Origin: Palsa-506 sp963786975
Lineage (GTDB): Bacteria > Actinomycetota > Actinomycetes > Streptosporangiales > Streptosporangiaceae
NCBI GenBank assembly: GCA_963786975.1
Contig: CAWBBE010000002.1
Location: 112,911 to 176,910, forward strand
Direction: 5' to 3'
Length of the DNA: 64,000 nt
A program made the position numbers and the translations under genes. The notes under the pieces are model-generated. The model was not told the DNA's origin, did no database searches, and saw only the letters and a program-made list of their open reading frames with translations. Positions 1 through 7,875 of the stretch are shown here, piece after piece. Position 1 is the first letter of the stretch. Every line of letters starts with the position of its first letter.

Positions 1-897
1 ATCATCGAGACCACCGCTGACGTTACCCGGTACCAGCGGGCCAGGTTCACCGTCACCGGCGGCGACGGGCTGGCCGGCCGGACCGTGCACGTGTGGTCCA
101 GCGACTTCTCCCGCTCGACCGGCGGCCCGGCCCGGTGGTTCGTGCGAGGGCCGGATATCAGGCCGGTCAACGGGAAGTTCACCCTGGCCATCAGGCCCGG
201 GTACGTCTACTCGCTCACCACCACGACCGGCCAGGGCAAGGGTACGGCGAGCGGTCCGGCGGCCCGCCCGCTGCCGCGCCCCTATCACAACGGCCTGTCT
301 GCCGGGCACGGCGAGCCGGCCATGCTCGCCGCCCAGGACGGCTCGTTCGAGCTGGCCCCGTGCCACGCCCCGGACGGCAGCACCACCTGCGCGGAGCAGA
401 CCACGCCCGCCAGGCCGACCCTGTGGGTCGACAGCGGCCAGCGCCATCCTTACGCAATCATCGGCAACAACTGGGCCAACTACGTCCTCAGTGTGGACGT
501 CAGGCTCCCGCAGCCCGGCTCGGCCGGGCTGATCGGCCGCTATCACGCCAAGTCCGCCTCCCACGGCAGCTACGACGCATACGTCTTCAATGCCAGCACG
601 AACGGCACCTTCACCCTCAAGATCCGCAAGGGCGGCACCGCCGCCGACACCATCTCGGGGCAGCGCCAGCTCAAGCCCGCGACTACCATCGCGCTCAGCC
701 ACGGCCGGGCCCCGTTCGCCGCCGGCAGCTGGCACACCCTGTCGCTGTCGGTGTCCGGCACCGCGATCCGGGCCAGCATCGACGGCCGTGAGGTAACCAG
801 CCGGACCGACTCCACCCTCGCCCGCGGCCTACCGGGCATCGAGACCGGCGGCTGGTACCCCGCGTACTTCTCCAACCTGACTGTAAGGAAGCCGTGA
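1..897 (+). CDS. GH59 galactocerebrosidase-like glycoside hydrolase, C-terminal part (5' truncated by window)
   Basis: The frame is open from the first base, so only about the last 298 residues are present and the catalytic barrel lies outside the window. What remains looks like the beta-sandwich and C-terminal lectin-like domain of galactosylceramidases: GLIGRYH, the concanavalin-type core SWHTLSLSV, and a closing GGWYPAYFSNLTV segment. Family members remove galactose from galactosylceramide-type lipids and bacterial forms are usually secreted; neither can be verified here. The stop overlaps the GTG of the next gene (GTGA). Family assignment rests on the accessory domains only, so another lectin-bearing hydrolase remains possible. 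Confidence 0.7.
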   Translation: MIETTADVTRYQRARFTVTGGDGLAGRTVHVWSSDFSRSTGGPARWFVRGPDIRPVNGKFTLAIRPGYVYSLTTTTGQGKGTASGPAARPLPRPYHNGLSAGHGEPAMLAAQDGSFELAPCHAPDGSTTCAEQTTPARPTLWVDSGQRHPYAIIGNNWANYVLSVDVRLPQPGSAGLIGRYHAKSASHGSYDAYVFNASTNGTFTLKIRKGGTAADTISGQRQLKPATTIALSHGRAPFAAGSWHTLSLSVSGTAIRASIDGREVTSRTDSTLARGLPGIETGGWYPAYFSNLTVRKP

Positions 898-2423
898 CCA
901 GCCGGCCGCGCGTAGCGTGGGATGGTGATCTTCACCAGTGCGCCGATCCCCGGCCCGGCGTCATGACGACGGACGGCCAGCAGCCACGGCCGCCAGGCGG
1001 CGCCGGGACGCGGCCCGGCCCGGGAGCTGGTTCCGGGCCGCTGCCGGGCCCCGCGCTCGGCCCGATGGCCGGCCGGCCCAGCTGGCAGCAACGGCAGGTC
1101 TCCCAGCAGCCAACCTGGCCCGACCAGGCCCAGGCCGACGTGGTGGCCCGCGAGCTCGCCCGGCAGCCGCCGCTGGTCTTCGCCGGCGAGTGCGATGCGC
1201 TGACGGACCGCCTCGCGGCCGTGACCCGCGGCGAGGCGTTCGTGCTGCAGGGCGGCGACTGCGCGGAGACCTTCGACGGCTGCACCGCCGACGCCGTGCG
1301 CGGCAAGCTGCAGACCCTGCTGCAGATGGCGGTCGTGCTGACCTTCGGGGCCCGGGTGCCGGTCATCAAGATCGGCAGGATGGCCGGGCAGTTCGCCAAG
1401 CCGCGGTCCGCGGCGGCCGAGGTCCGCGGCGGTACCGAACTGCCCGCGTACCGGGGCGATGCGATCAACGGCCTTGGCTTCACCGCGGCCGCCCGCACCC
1501 CCGACCCGGGCCGGATGCTGCGCGCCTACCACTGCTCCGCGGTCACGCTGAACCTGTGCCGCGCCTTCACCACCGGCGGCTACGCGGACCTGCACCAGGT
1601 GCACGCGTGGAATCAGGACTTCGTCGCGCGCAGCCCGGCCGGGCAGCGGTACGAGCGGCTGGCCGCCGAGATCGATCAGGCGCTGGCCTTCATGCGGGCT
1701 TGCGGGGCCGACCCTGATCAGCTGCGCTCGGTCGAGCTCTACTCCAGTCACGAGGCACTGGTGCTGGACTATGAGCAGGCGCTGACCAGGATCGACTCCC
1801 GGACCGGACTCCCCTATGGCACGTCAGGCCATTTCCTCTGGGTGGGCGAGCGGACCAGGGCGCCGGACGGCGCGCACGTCGAGTTCGCCCGCGGCATCCG
1901 CAACCCGATCGGGGTGAAGATCGGGCCCGGCGCTGACCCCGCCGACGTCCTCGCCCTGATCGAGCGGCTGAACCCGGACGCCGAGCCGGGACGGCTAACC
2001 CTGATCACCCGGATGGGCGCGGGCCGGATCCGCGCCGCGCTGCCGCCGCTGGTCAGCGCGGTCACCGCGGCCGGCGCCCCGGTCGCCTGGGTCTGCGACC
2101 CCATGCACGGCAACACGTTCGAGGCGCCGAGCGGCCACAAGACCCGCCGGTTCGACGACGTCCTCGACGAGGTACAGGGCTTCTTCGCGGTGCACCGCGG
2201 CCTCGGCACCCACCCGGGCGGCATCCACATCGAGTTCACCGGCGACAACGTCACCGAGTGCGTCGGCGGCAGCCACCAGATCGCCGCCGCTGACCTGCAC
2301 CAGCGCTACGAGACCGCCTGCGACCCGCGGCTCAACCGCAGTCAGGCGCTCGACCTCGCGTTCACGGTGGCCGACAGCTACCGGCAGCCAGCGGCCGGCC
2401 GGGCACCCGGCGGAAGACCATGA
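894..2423 (+). CDS. Class II 3-deoxy-7-phosphoheptulonate (DAHP) synthase
   Basis: Condenses phosphoenolpyruvate and erythrose-4-phosphate in the first step of the shikimate pathway, in the cytoplasm. Class II signatures are clear: SWQQRQVSQQPTWPD near residue 62, VLQGGDCAET, KIGRMAGQFAKPRS, GVKIGPGADP, CDPMHGNT (metal/substrate loop) and GGIHIEFTGDNVTEC. The GTG at 894 has AAGGA 5 nt upstream and overlaps the preceding stop. About 60 Pro/Gly-rich residues precede the conserved core, so the ATG at 963 or a later start is possible. The extension aside, length fits the family. Its neighbours are not aromatic-biosynthesis genes, so it appears to be a stand-alone copy. Confidence 0.93.
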   Translation: MTSRPRVAWDGDLHQCADPRPGVMTTDGQQPRPPGGAGTRPGPGAGSGPLPGPALGPMAGRPSWQQRQVSQQPTWPDQAQADVVARELARQPPLVFAGECDALTDRLAAVTRGEAFVLQGGDCAETFDGCTADAVRGKLQTLLQMAVVLTFGARVPVIKIGRMAGQFAKPRSAAAEVRGGTELPAYRGDAINGLGFTAAARTPDPGRMLRAYHCSAVTLNLCRAFTTGGYADLHQVHAWNQDFVARSPAGQRYERLAAEIDQALAFMRACGADPDQLRSVELYSSHEALVLDYEQALTRIDSRTGLPYGTSGHFLWVGERTRAPDGAHVEFARGIRNPIGVKIGPGADPADVLALIERLNPDAEPGRLTLITRMGAGRIRAALPPLVSAVTAAGAPVAWVCDPMHGNTFEAPSGHKTRRFDDVLDEVQGFFAVHRGLGTHPGGIHIEFTGDNVTECVGGSHQIAAADLHQRYETACDPRLNRSQALDLAFTVADSYRQPAAGRAPGGRP

Positions 2424-2489
2424 AGATCCGAAACGGATGGCCGGGCGCCGGCCTGGCCCGCCACGCGGCCCCGGCACGTGGCGGGTGCG

Positions 2490-2518
2490 GGCCGGCCGCA
2501 GTGGTGCTGCGGCCGGCC
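2490..2518. terminator. Bidirectional hairpin between convergent genes
   Basis: Perfect 12-bp arms (GGCCGGCCGCAG and its complement) around a 5-nt loop TGGTG. It sits between the stop of the DAHP synthase (+) and the stop of the CFA-type methyltransferase (-), so it can serve both. There is no U-tract, as is common for actinobacterial terminators. Confidence 0.55.
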
Positions 2519-2536
2519 GCGGACTCGCGCCGGGAG

Positions 2537-3814
2537 TTACCGGACGGCGCTGGCCGCCTGCTCCCAGTCCGGCCGCAGCGGCATGCCCGACCCGCCGTTC
2601 GCCTTCAGCCGGACGCCGAGCACCTGGTGCAGCTGGATCTGGTTCCGCTCGAACCCGAGCCGGGAGCCCGCCATGTACAGCCGCCATACTCGCGCGGTGC
2701 CCTCGCCTACCTCGGCGACCGCCTCGTCCCAGTGCCGGTCCAGGTTGGCGCACCAGCCGGCCAGCGTCTTGGCGTAGTGCTCGCGCAGGTTCTCCTCGTG
2801 CCGTACCTCGAAGCCGGCGTCGTGCATCAGCGAGACCAGGTAGCCGGGCGCCTCAAGCTCGCCGTCCGGGAACACGTACCGGTAGATGAAGCCGTCCGGG
2901 CGCCGGGCGGGCTCGCTGTTGTCCGTCCTGGTGATGCAGTGGTTGAGCAGCCGGCCGCCGGGCTTCAGCTTGCCGTAGAGGAACGAGAAGTAGCCGGGCA
3001 GCTGCGACTTGCCGATGTGCTCGGTCAGCCCGATGGAGCTGACCGCGTCGAAGCCGGTCTCGGTGACGTCCCGGTAGTCCAGGTGCCTGACCTCGGCCAG
3101 CTCGGACAGCCCGGCATCCTTGATCGCCTGCTGCGCCCAGGACGCCTGCTGCTCGGACAGCGTGACGCCGAGCGCGCGGACGCCGTACTCGCGGGCCGCG
3201 TGCATCACCATGCTGCCCCAGCCGCAGCCCACGTCGAGCAGCCGCATCCCGGGCGTCAGGCCGAGCTTGCGGGCGACCAGGTCGAACTTGTAGGACTGCG
3301 CCTCCTCAAGGGTGGCGTCGTCGGCCGGGTAGCAGGCGCACGTGTAGGCCATCGACGGGCCGAGTACCCATTCGTAAAAAACGTTCGAGACGTCGTAATG
3401 GTGCGAGATCGCGCTTGCGTCCCTGGCCTTGGAGTGCCGCCGGCCGGACAGCCACCGGCGGTTGACCCTGACCTCCTGCGGCGGCGGCGGTATCCGCGGC
3501 AGCAGCACCCGCGGCCCGCCGAGCTGGCGGAGCAGCCGGAGCCGCTCGGCGAAATCCATGTCCATCCGCTGCGCCTGCAGCATCCGGGCGAGTGCCGCGT
3601 ACATGTCGCCCTCGACGTCGAGGTGGCCGGACACGTACGCGCGGGCCAGCCCCAGGCCGCCGGGTGACTGCGCCAGGTAGGACACCGCGGTCGGCGAGCG
3701 GACGGTGATCTTCACTGGCGAGTTCGGCGCGCCCGCCGTGCTGCCGTCGTAGGCGTGGAACTCCACCGGGGCATCGGGCCCCGCGACTTTCTCGAATACC
3801 TCGGCCAGTGCCAT
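2537..3814 (-). CDS. tmsB: CFA-synthase-family methyltransferase, likely TmsB (10-methylene fatty acyl synthase)
   Basis: A 425-aa SAM-dependent methyltransferase of the cyclopropane-fatty-acyl-phospholipid synthase family. The SAM motif MRLLDVGCGWGSMVMHAA lies around residue 190. Other hallmarks are YDVSNVFYEWVLGPSMAYTCACY, SIGLTEHIG and YVFPDGEL. Start ATG 3814 is preceded by AAAGGA with 9-nt spacing; an upstream in-frame GTG at 3850 would overlap the previous gene. The FAD oxidoreductase ends 17 nt upstream, making a two-gene operon. That pairing is the known arrangement for methylating oleoyl phospholipids to a 10-methylene intermediate, which the flavoprotein reduces to 10-methyl (tuberculostearic-type) acyl chains. 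The specific substrate is inferred from context; plain cyclopropanation is the alternative. Confidence 0.85.
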   Translation of the reverse strand: MALAEVFEKVAGPDAPVEFHAYDGSTAGAPNSPVKITVRSPTAVSYLAQSPGGLGLARAYVSGHLDVEGDMYAALARMLQAQRMDMDFAERLRLLRQLGGPRVLLPRIPPPPQEVRVNRRWLSGRRHSKARDASAISHHYDVSNVFYEWVLGPSMAYTCACYPADDATLEEAQSYKFDLVARKLGLTPGMRLLDVGCGWGSMVMHAAREYGVRALGVTLSEQQASWAQQAIKDAGLSELAEVRHLDYRDVTETGFDAVSSIGLTEHIGKSQLPGYFSFLYGKLKPGGRLLNHCITRTDNSEPARRPDGFIYRYVFPDGELEAPGYLVSLMHDAGFEVRHEENLREHYAKTLAGWCANLDRHWDEAVAEVGEGTARVWRLYMAGSRLGFERNQIQLHQVLGVRLKANGGSGMPLRPDWEQAASAVR

Positions 3815-3831
3815 AGCCCCTGATCCTTTCG

Positions 3832-5310
3832 TCACCGCCCGCGAACGCACTTCTCGTACAGGCCGGCGAGCCGGCCAGCCGGGTCGTACTCAGCCTTGAG
3901 CGCTGCGTAGGCCGGCCCGTTATAGAGCGCCCAGAACTCCTCCTCCGGGTAGAAAGATGTCGAGTACAGCCCTTTATGCCCGCCAAGGCCGGTGACCGCG
4001 TTCTCGACGAGCCGGTTGTGATAGCCATCGGACGCCCCCGGCGGCAGCGGGACGGTTCCCCAGAAGCCGAAGTTCACGTACACCCGGTCCGGCTGCAGCG
4101 GGTACAGCGGCCACGGCGGCCCGTCGCCGGGGGCTGCGGGCCCTCCGGGTCCGGCGTGTCCCCGGGAAGCGCCGTGCCCCCCCGGGCCAGCACTGCGCAG
4201 CCGCAGCGGGCACATCCAGACCGGGCTCATCCCGACCTGGGCGGCGAAGGTCCGCAGGAACTCGGCGCCGCGCTCGACCGGGATCTCCACGTCCTGGACG
4301 ACGTTCTCGTGCGGCGGCGCGCCGCGGCGGGCGTTCAGCGCCGAGTACAGCCCGAGCCGCCGGTCCAGCGCGACCAGCTTCCGGTACACGTCGGAGCGGC
4401 GGTACCGGCGCGGCCAGAGCCGCCGGATGACCGGGCGCTGCACCCCGAACGGCCGTGAGCACCAGAACCAGTCGGTGTCCCACCGCCACAGGTAATCGGC
4501 GATCGTGAGGAAGTCCTCGTGCGGGCCGCGGACGGACTGGTAGTAGACGCGTTCCCGGGTGTAGTCGCTGCGCCACGGCGCCACGTCGCTGAACGATCCG
4601 ACGGTCAGGTTGAGCTCGTCCAGGCCGAACGCCGTGCCGTCGGTGAAGTCGGCCCGGTGCCCCTGGTAACTGCCGTCGGCGGCGATCGCGGCGACCGCCT
4701 GCATGCAGGCCTCCGGGCTGCCGAAGCGGAAGTGCCGCAGGTGCACGAACGGCTTGACCGGCTCAAGCTCGATCGTCAGGCTGAGCGCGTAGCCGAGCGT
4801 GCCGTAGGAATTCGGGAAGCCGCGGTACAGCGTGTCGTGCTCGCCGCCGGGGGCGGCGGTGACGACCCGGCCGTCGCCGGTGAGGATCTCCATCTCCAGC
4901 ACGGACTCGTGCGGCAGGCCGTTGCGCAGCGAGCTGGACTCGATGCCGAGGCCGGAGACCGCGCCGCCGATGGTGATCGTCTTGAGCTGCGGGACGACCA
5001 GCGGCATGAGACCGTGCCGCAGGGTCGCGTCGGCCAGGTCCTCGTAGGTGGTCATGCCCCCGGCGACCGCGGTGCGCCGGTCCGGGTCCACGCTGAGCAC
5101 CTGCCCGAAGCCAGACACGTCCAGCCCCGGCGACGAGGCGCCGCCGCGCCGGGGGCTGCCCTGGCCGCCGCTGAACCGGAACAGGTTGGACGTGCGCTTG
5201 GCGACGCGGACCCGGCCGCCCGCCGGGATCGCGGCGTAGTCGGCCCGCAGGCGGGCCACCGCGGCCCGGTGCGCGGCCGGTTTCTCCGCCCGCTCGGTGA
5301 CGTCAGTCAC
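3832..5310 (-). CDS. tmsA: FAD-binding oxidoreductase, likely TmsA (10-methylene fatty acyl reductase)
   Basis: A 492-aa flavoprotein with a PCMH-type FAD_binding_4 domain. It has the segment VAGGMTTYEDLADATL, the covalent/FAD-contact region LKTITIGGAVSGLGIES, and HESVLEMEILTGDG, followed by a C-terminal domain like DIMINUTO/Delta24-reductase-type oxidases. GTG 5310 is chosen because GGAGGG stands 4 nt upstream and the conserved region begins soon after. A longer in-frame reading to 5877 is only a shadow of the opposite-strand gene. In 10-methyl fatty acid synthesis the flavoprotein reduces the 10-methylene group with NADPH; here it is first in the operon with the methyltransferase. The third gene sometimes seen in such operons (tmsC) is absent downstream. 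Confidence 0.82.
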   Translation of the reverse strand: MTDVTERAEKPAAHRAAVARLRADYAAIPAGGRVRVAKRTSNLFRFSGGQGSPRRGGASSPGLDVSGFGQVLSVDPDRRTAVAGGMTTYEDLADATLRHGLMPLVVPQLKTITIGGAVSGLGIESSSLRNGLPHESVLEMEILTGDGRVVTAAPGGEHDTLYRGFPNSYGTLGYALSLTIELEPVKPFVHLRHFRFGSPEACMQAVAAIAADGSYQGHRADFTDGTAFGLDELNLTVGSFSDVAPWRSDYTRERVYYQSVRGPHEDFLTIADYLWRWDTDWFWCSRPFGVQRPVIRRLWPRRYRRSDVYRKLVALDRRLGLYSALNARRGAPPHENVVQDVEIPVERGAEFLRTFAAQVGMSPVWMCPLRLRSAGPGGHGASRGHAGPGGPAAPGDGPPWPLYPLQPDRVYVNFGFWGTVPLPPGASDGYHNRLVENAVTGLGGHKGLYSTSFYPEEEFWALYNGPAYAALKAEYDPAGRLAGLYEKCVRGR

Positions 5311-5373
5311 AACGCCCTCCCCGGGCTCGCAGCCACATCGGCCTTCTGCGCAGAATGCGGTCAGGAGGAGAAT

Positions 5374-6114
5374 ATGGCCAAGGTGTACGCCCAGCTGGAC
5401 GACCGACTCAGGAAGTTTATCCTGGCTCAGCCGATCTTCTTCGTAGCGACCGCACCATGCCTCTCGGCGGCCGGGGACGGCGGCCACGTCAATGTGTCGC
5501 CGAAGGGGTACCGGGACACGTTCGCGATCCTCGGACCGCGCACGGTGGCCTACCTTGACCTGACCGGCAGCGGCGCGGAGACGATCGCGCACCTCCGGCA
5601 GAACGGCCGGATCACGATCATGTTCTGCTCGTTCGACCGGTCTCCGAAGATTGTCCGGCTGTACGGCACCGGCCGGGTGGTGCTGCCAGCGGACCCGGAC
5701 TGGCTGCCGCTCGCGGCGCACTTCGGCGACGGCACCGGCCAGCTCCCGGACGGCCAGCCCACAGACGGCCAGCCCACAGACAGCCAGCCCACAGACAGCC
5801 AGCCCGCAGACAGCCAGCCCGCGGACGGCCGGCTCGCGGACGGCTGGACCCCCAACGGCCCGCACTCCAACAGCCACAGGCCGGCCGGCCAGCTCGCGGC
5901 ACGCGGCGCGGCACGCGGCAACCGGCGGGCGATCATCGTCTCCGAACTCGACCGCATCGCCGATTCGTGCGGCTACGCCGTGCCGGTGATGGAGCTTGCC
6001 GAAGAGCGTGACCTGCTCAGCCGCTGGTCAGAGAAGCGCACTCCCGAGCAGCTCGCCGATTACCGCGCCGAGCTCAACGCCGTCAGCATCGACGGCCTCC
6101 CCGCCCTCAGCTAG
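5374..6114 (+). CDS. Pyridoxamine 5'-phosphate oxidase-family FMN protein with internal DGQPT repeats
   Basis: A 246-aa protein of the PNPOx-like split-barrel family. The N-terminus (FFVATAPCLS, GHVNVSPKGYRDTFAILGPRTVAYLDLTGSG, NGRITIMFCSF, KIVRLYGTGRVV) is the usual flavin-binding fold and the C-terminus resumes with RAIIVSELDRIADSCGYAVP. Residues about 126-180 are a low-complexity insertion containing six DGQPT/DSQPA repeats. The start at 5374 has a perfect AGGAGGAG Shine-Dalgarno. It is divergent from tmsA with 63 bp between starts. Substrate unknown; it is unlikely to be the vitamin B6 enzyme itself. Confidence 0.85.
   Translation: MAKVYAQLDDRLRKFILAQPIFFVATAPCLSAAGDGGHVNVSPKGYRDTFAILGPRTVAYLDLTGSGAETIAHLRQNGRITIMFCSFDRSPKIVRLYGTGRVVLPADPDWLPLAAHFGDGTGQLPDGQPTDGQPTDSQPTDSQPADSQPADGRLADGWTPNGPHSNSHRPAGQLAARGAARGNRRAIIVSELDRIADSCGYAVPVMELAEERDLLSRWSEKRTPEQLADYRAELNAVSIDGLPALS
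5749..5838 (+). repeat. Coding minisatellite, 15-bp unit, about 6 copies
   Basis: Tandem copies of GACGGCCAGCCCACA and close variants, encoding DGQPT/DSQPA, inside the PNPOx-like gene. The unit length is a multiple of three, so copy changes keep the frame. Confidence 0.85.
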
Positions 6115-6376
6115 CCGGCTCGACCCTTGAAGCCAAACCGGCCTACGCCCGCGAACCCAAACCAGGTCACGCCCGCGGACCCAACCCGCCTCACGCCGGC
6201 CAACCCAACCTGGCTCAGCCACCCCGAACCCCAGCCCGCTCACGCCCCGAACCCTCTGGCCGGGTTCTGGCGCCCAGTCCGGTCCCGCGCGCTATAGGCC
6301 AGTCGCTAACCGCGGTTGCCATCCCCTGCCCAGCCCGGCCGCGACCACATGCACATCAACTGCAACACCATTCCCG
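6115..6376. other. Gene-free stretch with degenerate CCAACC/CTCACGCC repeats
   Basis: Downstream of the PNPOx-like gene. It holds a degenerate repetitive segment (ACGCCCGCGAACCCAAACC-like units) over about 6135-6250 and no convincing gene. Confidence 0.5.
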
Positions 6377-6452
6377 TAAAATTCAATTCATCAATAGGCG
6401 AATTTTAGTGGTTAAGAAAAATCCGGCAGGGACCGGACAGAACTTAACCACT
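6377..6452. promoter_or_regulatory. AT-rich island with two adjacent inverted repeats
   Basis: Two perfect inverted repeats in unusually AT-rich DNA. The first is TAAAATTC (6377-6384) / GAATTTTA (6400-6407). The second is AGTGGTTAAG (6407-6416) / CTTAACCACT (6443-6452), and its 26-nt interior contains two CCGG blocks. They lie about 100-170 bp upstream of the racemase-like gene. They could be an operator or a structured RNA element; no matching regulator is adjacent. Confidence 0.45.
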
Positions 6453-6536
6453 GATGTACCACCCTCTGGGTCAGGATGATGAACTCAGCGAATGATCACC
6501 ATGGCCGGCCGGTCACGCCTGCCCGAGGCTGGCTTC

Positions 6537-6542
6537 TAGAGT
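6537..6542 (+). promoter_or_regulatory. -10 box TAGAGT for a leaderless start
   Basis: TAGAGT ends 6 nt before the ATG at 6549, which has no Shine-Dalgarno. The same spacing recurs at several genes in this window. Confidence 0.55.
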
Positions 6543-6548
6543 TGGCGC

Positions 6549-7493
6549 ATGCGGATCGCGCTGCTCAACTCTGGCCTCGGGCTGCTGGCTGCCGCCGCGC
6601 AGTTGCACACGCTCCGGCCGGATGCCGACCTGGTGCTAGCCATGGATCCGGACGGGATGCCATGGGGAGCCCGTACACCAGCCGACATCGCGCAGCGCTC
6701 GCTGGCCTGTGCCCGCGCTGCCGCGGTCTACCGGCCTGACGTGCTCGTCTTCGCTTGCAACACGGGCTCGGTGCACGCGCTCGGGGCGCTGCGAGCGGAA
6801 TTCGAGCCGTCGATCCCGGTGGTCGGTACCGTGCCGGCGATCAAGCCGGCCGCAGCGGCTAGCAGCGTCGTCGCCATCTGGGCGACTGCGGCCACCACCG
6901 GCAGCGCCTACCAGCGGCAGCTCATCGCCGAGTTCGCCGCCGGGGCCCGGGTCGCCGAGGTTGCCTGTCCGGGGCTAGCCGATGCGATCCACGCCGGCCA
7001 CGATGCCGCGGCCAGCGCGGCTGTGTCCGACGCGGCTGCCCGCACACCGGCCGACTGCGGCGCGATAGTGCTCGGCTGCACCGAGTACGAACTGGCCGCT
7101 GACCTGATCACCGGCGCCCTGCCTAGCGCCGCGCTGTTCGGCTCGGCGGCCGCCGTTGCCGCGCAGGCGCTGCGCAGGGTGGCGGCAGCCGCCAACGGCA
7201 CCCGCGAAACTCACGGCACTCCTGATTCCGCAGCAACGAACCACCCTGCGCCCGCGCCCGCGAGCCGCGCCAGCCAGCCAGCAGCCGGGAGTGCCATGGC
7301 CGACGCCGCGCCAGCACCTGGTCAGGGCGCGGGCACGCTGCGGGTCTTGCTCAGCGGGCGGTCGTCGGGCCTGCCGCCGGCCGCATTGCGGTACCCGGCA
7401 GGCCGCCTCCTTGCCGCCATGCCCGCGGCGGCGATGCCCGGCTCATCGCCCGCGGGCGATCCGGCGGCCAGCGTGGCCGCAACGGGCGGATGA
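6549..7493 (+). CDS. Glutamate/aspartate racemase-family protein (MurI-like) with atypical active site and long tail
   Basis: Residues 1-205 follow the Asp/Glu racemase fold: an N-terminal strand with NSGLG, the first cysteine in ACNTGS (Cys70), VVGTVPAIKPAA, and the second cysteine in LGCTEYEL (Cys177). Both cysteines of the two-base mechanism are present. The canonical DSG of glutamate racemase is NSG here (Asn7), and the usual GCTHYP is GCTEYE. Substrate may therefore not be glutamate, and a role in peptidoglycan precursor supply is only a possibility. Residues about 206-314 are an Ala/Pro-rich tail foreign to the family. The gene appears leaderless. Confidence 0.7.
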   Translation: MRIALLNSGLGLLAAAAQLHTLRPDADLVLAMDPDGMPWGARTPADIAQRSLACARAAAVYRPDVLVFACNTGSVHALGALRAEFEPSIPVVGTVPAIKPAAAASSVVAIWATAATTGSAYQRQLIAEFAAGARVAEVACPGLADAIHAGHDAAASAAVSDAAARTPADCGAIVLGCTEYELAADLITGALPSAALFGSAAAVAAQALRRVAAAANGTRETHGTPDSAATNHPAPAPASRASQPAAGSAMADAAPAPGQGAGTLRVLLSGRSSGLPPAALRYPAGRLLAAMPAAAMPGSSPAGDPAASVAATGG

Positions 7494-7566
7494 GCACGTC
7501 TAACGGCATGACCTCGCACGCAAGCCGCTGAACCCTGCCCATCGGGCAACAGTCGCTCTGGTCCGT

Positions 7567-7704
7567 GTGGCCAGCATCGTTACGCTGGCTCAGGAGTACG
7601 GGTGGCTAGGCGCGGGGCGGTGCATGCCCTGGCCACCTTGCGGGACGGGGGGCTGATCGTGCCCGTTCGCGGGGAAGGGTTTCTACGTCACGGAACGCGG
7701 CTGA
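7567..7704 (+). pseudogene. Remnant of a GntR-family HTH regulator (two frameshifts)
   Basis: Reading across three frames recovers a typical GntR winged helix: VASIVTLAQEYG, shift near 7602, then VHALATLRDGGLIVPVRG, shift near 7674, then KGFYVTERG and stop. The N-terminus of the helix-turn-helix is missing. It lies between the racemase-like gene and DUF4192 and is almost certainly non-functional as it stands. Confidence 0.65.
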
Positions 7705-7875
7705 TCCGGCTTCAGGAACCCGGTGCCCGGCAGGATCAGTCCGGTCCGGCGCGACCTGATGAATGTGCACGTCGCCAGGCGCCGACGGCTAGCGATGCGC
7801 ACATCCACCTGGCATGTCCGAGCGCCCCCGGGCTCGGCATGCAGAAGCCGCCGCCGAGCCGGACTCCAGCACAGC

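Noticed and set aside
4519..5373. N-terminal extension of the PNPOx-like frame
   Set aside because: It runs antisense through tmsA and lacks family similarity; ATG 5374 has a perfect Shine-Dalgarno.
3306..5877. Long antisense and out-of-frame readings over the tmsA/tmsB region
   Set aside because: Typical of high-GC DNA; Arg/Ala/Pro-rich with no domain, while the tms genes have clear motifs and ribosome-binding sites.
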